NCBI RefSeq assembly: GCF_038050405.1 | Contig: NZ_CP150900.1 | Coordinates: forward strand, 2,604,001-2,668,000 | Length of the DNA stretch: 64,000 nucleotides | From: Paraburkholderia sp. IMGN_8 | Lineage (GTDB): Bacteria > Pseudomonadota > Gammaproteobacteria > Burkholderiales > Burkholderiaceae | Reading direction: 5' to 3' | In this document: one piece after another, positions 62,091-64,000 of the stretch | Layout of the letters: each line of letters opens with the position of its first letter | Numbering within the stretch: position 1 is the stretch's first letter | The notes under the pieces: generated by a model | The model's database searches: none | Seen by the model: the letters and a program-made list of their open reading frames with translations, nothing else | Told to the model about the DNA's origin: nothing | Position numbers and translations under genes: made by a program

Positions 62091-63326
62091 TCAGACTATC
62101 TGTTGCGCATGCAACCGTGCAATGTGGTCTGCATCATAACCTAGCGATTGCAGGACTTCATCGGTATGTTCACCCAGTTCCGGGCCGAGCCAGCGGGTTT
62201 CGCCGGGCGTTTCCGAAAGCTTCGGCGTGACCGACGGCAGCGCGATTTCCTGACCGTCCTGCCATTTGAAGCGCTGGATCATCTGACGCGCCATAAACTG
62301 CGGATCGGTGAACATGTCCGCGACGCTATAGATGCGGCCGACCGGCACGTCGGCGGCATTCAGCACGGCGAGCGCTTCGTCGATGGTGCGCGTGGCGAGC
62401 CACGCGGCAATCGCGCCGTCGATTTCCTGGGTACGCGGCACGCGGCCGTCGTTGTGCGCCAACGCGGGATCGTTCGCCAGATCTTCACGCTCGATTGCCA
62501 GCATCAGCCGCTTGAAAATCGGATCGCTATTGCCGCCGATCACGATGCTGCCGTCGCGGCACGGATAGGTGTTCGACGGCACGATGCCCGGCAGCGACGC
62601 GCCGGTGCGCTCACGCACCATGCCATACACGCCGTATTCGGGCACCACGCTTTCCATCATGTTGAACACGGCCTCGTACAACGCGACGTCGACGACCTGC
62701 CCCTTGCCGCCGTTCACCTGCTTGTGATGCAGCGCCATCAACGCGCCGATCACGCCATGCAGCGCCGCGATCGAGTCGCCGATCGAAATGCCGATGCGCG
62801 GCGGCGGCAAATCCGGATATCCAGTGATGTGGCGCAAGCCGCCCATCGATTCGGCAATCGCGCCGAAGCCGGGCCGGTCGCGATACGGCCCGGTCTGGCC
62901 GTAGCCGGACAGACGCACCATCACGAGCCCGGGATTCTCCGCGGACAAAACGTCATAGCCGAGCCCGAGCTTCTCGAGCAAACCCGGCCGGAAATTTTCG
63001 ACGACGATATCGGCTTCTTTCGCGAGACGCCGCACGATCTCCTTACCCTCTTCGGCTTTCAGATTGATCGTGACGGATTTCTTGTTACGCGCCTGCACGG
63101 CCCACCACAGCGACGTGCCGCCGACTTCCGGATAGAGCTTGCGCCATTTGCGCAGCGGATCGCCGCCTTTGGGATCTTCGATCTTGATGACGTCGGCGCC
63201 GAATTCGCCGAGAAAGCGCGCGGCGAACGGGCCGGCGATCAGCGTGCCAAGTTCGAGCACCTTGACGCCTGCGAGCGGGCCTTTGGGCACGGCTGCAGTT
63301 GCGCTTGGGTCGGGGGTGGCGCTCAT
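62091..63326 (-). CDS. CaiB/BaiF family (class III) CoA transferase
   Basis: 411 residues. ATG 63326 has AAAGGAG 6 bases upstream, so the long Arg-rich upstream frame (to 63761) is not part of the gene. Family motifs: VKVLELGTLIAGPFAARFLG, ADVIKIEDPKGGDPLRKW, the RNKKSVTINLKAEEG segment and FRPGLLEKLGLGYD. A catalytic Asp is expected in GRPGFGAIAESMGGL-type surroundings; I did not pin it down. It transfers CoA between organic acids, and the substrate is not determined. It is upstream of the ABC transporter genes (155 bp gap) and downstream of recR (83 bp). Confidence 0.9.
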   Translation of the reverse strand: MSATPDPSATAAVPKGPLAGVKVLELGTLIAGPFAARFLGEFGADVIKIEDPKGGDPLRKWRKLYPEVGGTSLWWAVQARNKKSVTINLKAEEGKEIVRRLAKEADIVVENFRPGLLEKLGLGYDVLSAENPGLVMVRLSGYGQTGPYRDRPGFGAIAESMGGLRHITGYPDLPPPRIGISIGDSIAALHGVIGALMALHHKQVNGGKGQVVDVALYEAVFNMMESVVPEYGVYGMVRERTGASLPGIVPSNTYPCRDGSIVIGGNSDPIFKRLMLAIEREDLANDPALAHNDGRVPRTQEIDGAIAAWLATRTIDEALAVLNAADVPVGRIYSVADMFTDPQFMARQMIQRFKWQDGQEIALPSVTPKLSETPGETRWLGPELGEHTDEVLQSLGYDADHIARLHAQQIV

Positions 63327-63409
63327 GTGTCTCCTTTCTTCTGTTCTGGCGGCGCCGCGCAGGGCCGCGTGCAGTTCGTCGACGCGGCGAGCGCGGCAAG
63401 CGCTTCGCG

Positions 63410-64000
63410 CTACATCGAGCGCCGGTCGAGCATCGCGCGGGCGATCGTGCCGGCGTCGACGTATTCGAGTTCGCCGCCCACCGGCACGCCGCGCGCGAGG
63501 CGCGTCACGGCAAGCCCGCGTGCCTTGAGCGTCTGCCCGAGGTAATGCGCGGTGGCCTCGCCTTCGTTGGTGAAATTGGTTGCAAGCACGACTTCCTTGA
63601 CGACGCCATCCGACGCGCGCTTCACGAGCCGGTCGAAGTGGATCTCCTTCGGGCCGATGCCGTCGAGCGGACTGAGCCGCCCCATCAGCACGAAATAGAG
63701 GCCGCGATAGGTCATCGTCTGTTCGAGCATGATCTGGTCGGCAGGCGTCTCGACGACGCACAGCAGCGTAGGATCGCGCTCAGGATCGAGGCAGACCTCG
63801 CAGATCTGCGCTTCGGTAAAGGTGTTGCACTTCTCGCAGTGCTGCAGATGCTCAGTCGCGAACAGCAGCGAGCGGCCGAGCTTTTCGGCGCCGTCGCGGT
63901 CGTGCTGCATCAGGTGGTACGCCATGCGTTGCGCGGACTTCGGCCCGACACCGGGCAGCGCGCGCAGCGCTTCGACGAGCGCCGACAAGGCGGAAGGTTG
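63410..64000 (-). CDS. recR: Recombination protein RecR, N-terminus beyond the right edge
   Basis: 196 residues are visible, lacking only the first few. The helix-hairpin-helix [20 protein letters not shown] is at the start. The zinc finger is [16 protein letters not shown], and the Toprim domain has [17 protein letters not shown]. The C-terminus is [20 protein letters not shown]. It works with RecO and RecF in gap repair. The frame stays open through the edge ([12 protein letters not shown]); an internal TTG start at 63988 would trim conserved residues. The dnaX and ybaB genes that usually precede recR would be outside the window. Confidence 0.95.
   Translation of the reverse strand, partial: QPSALSALVEALRALPGVGPKSAQRMAYHLMQHDRDGAEKLGRSLLFATEHLQHCEKCNTFTEAQICEVCLDPERDPTLLCVVETPADQIMLEQTMTYRGLYFVLMGRLSPLDGIGPKEIHFDRLVKRASDGVVKEVVLATNFTNEGEATAHYLGQTLKARGLAVTRLARGVPVGGELEYVDAGTIARAMLDRRSM

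Noticed and set aside
63327..63761. A 145-codon N-terminal extension of the CoA transferase
   Set aside because: Arg-rich, overlaps recR on the same strand in another frame, and the ATG at 63326 has a near-perfect ribosome site.

Overview
The window is GC-rich chromosomal DNA from a beta-proteobacterium of the Burkholderiaceae, most likely Paraburkholderia or a close Burkholderia relative. This is inferred from the class I PHA cluster phaC-phaA-phaB-phaR, the surE-pcm-nlpD-rpoS order, the METKNPSK-type OmpR, the rluD-pgeF pair divergent from bamD, and strong C/G bias at third codon positions. I see no prophage, insertion sequence, integrase or CRISPR array. The DNA is mostly core genome; what stands out is its repeats.

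Layout. 1-5.2 kb: a DUF2339 membrane protein running off the left edge, a small unknown gene, tRNA-Leu(UAG) and a degenerate squalene/phytoene-synthase-like gene. 5.2-8.7 kb: an exported DUF1800-DUF1501 pair and a small secreted protein. 8.9-12.4 kb: ompR-envZ, then ahpC-ahpD (peroxide defence). 12.4-13.2 kb: palindromic repeat element A. 13.2-21.1 kb: ispF/ispD (isoprenoid precursors), mfd, argE-like, a threonine/serine dehydratase-like gene and mscL. 21.2-25.4 kb: a three-gene signalling operon (CHASE3-type kinase, stand-alone receiver, hybrid kinase). 25.9-26.3 kb: an unknown gene facing repeat element B (26.4-27.2 kb). 27.2-31.4 kb: an AsmA-family gene divergent from a FetA/FetB-type exporter. 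31.4-37 kb: a secreted DUF6013-like protein, a zeta-crystallin-type oxidoreductase divergent from a LysR regulator, a cytochrome P450, serB and a possible 27-residue membrane peptide. 37.1-48 kb, all on the minus strand: metC-like, a secreted protein, bktB, a KDG-kinase-like gene, rimO, phaR, phaB, phaA, phaC. 48.4-57.8 kb: pgeF-rluD divergent from bamD, then rlmD, a 3'-5' exonuclease, rpoS, nlpD, pcm, surE. 58-64 kb: a quinone oxidoreductase, an SsuABC-like ABC transporter, a CaiB-type CoA transferase and recR cut by the right edge.

How the genes work together. PhaA (and BktB for longer chains) condense acyl-CoAs, PhaB reduces the product and PhaC polymerises it, with PhaR as the regulator. 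AhpC with AhpD forms a flavoprotein-independent peroxidase couple. SurE-Pcm-NlpD-RpoS is the conserved stationary-phase and envelope block.

The most unusual material is not protein. (i) Two ~0.8 kb near-palindromic intergenic elements share long inverted arms and a core that lies in opposite orientation in the two copies. (ii) A hairpin in the arms is kept by compensatory base changes. (iii) The 3' ends of all four genes facing these elements have lost third-position C in favour of T on the coding strand. (iv) A ~30 bp palindromic repeat occurs four times, three of them inside coding sequence and readable on both strands.
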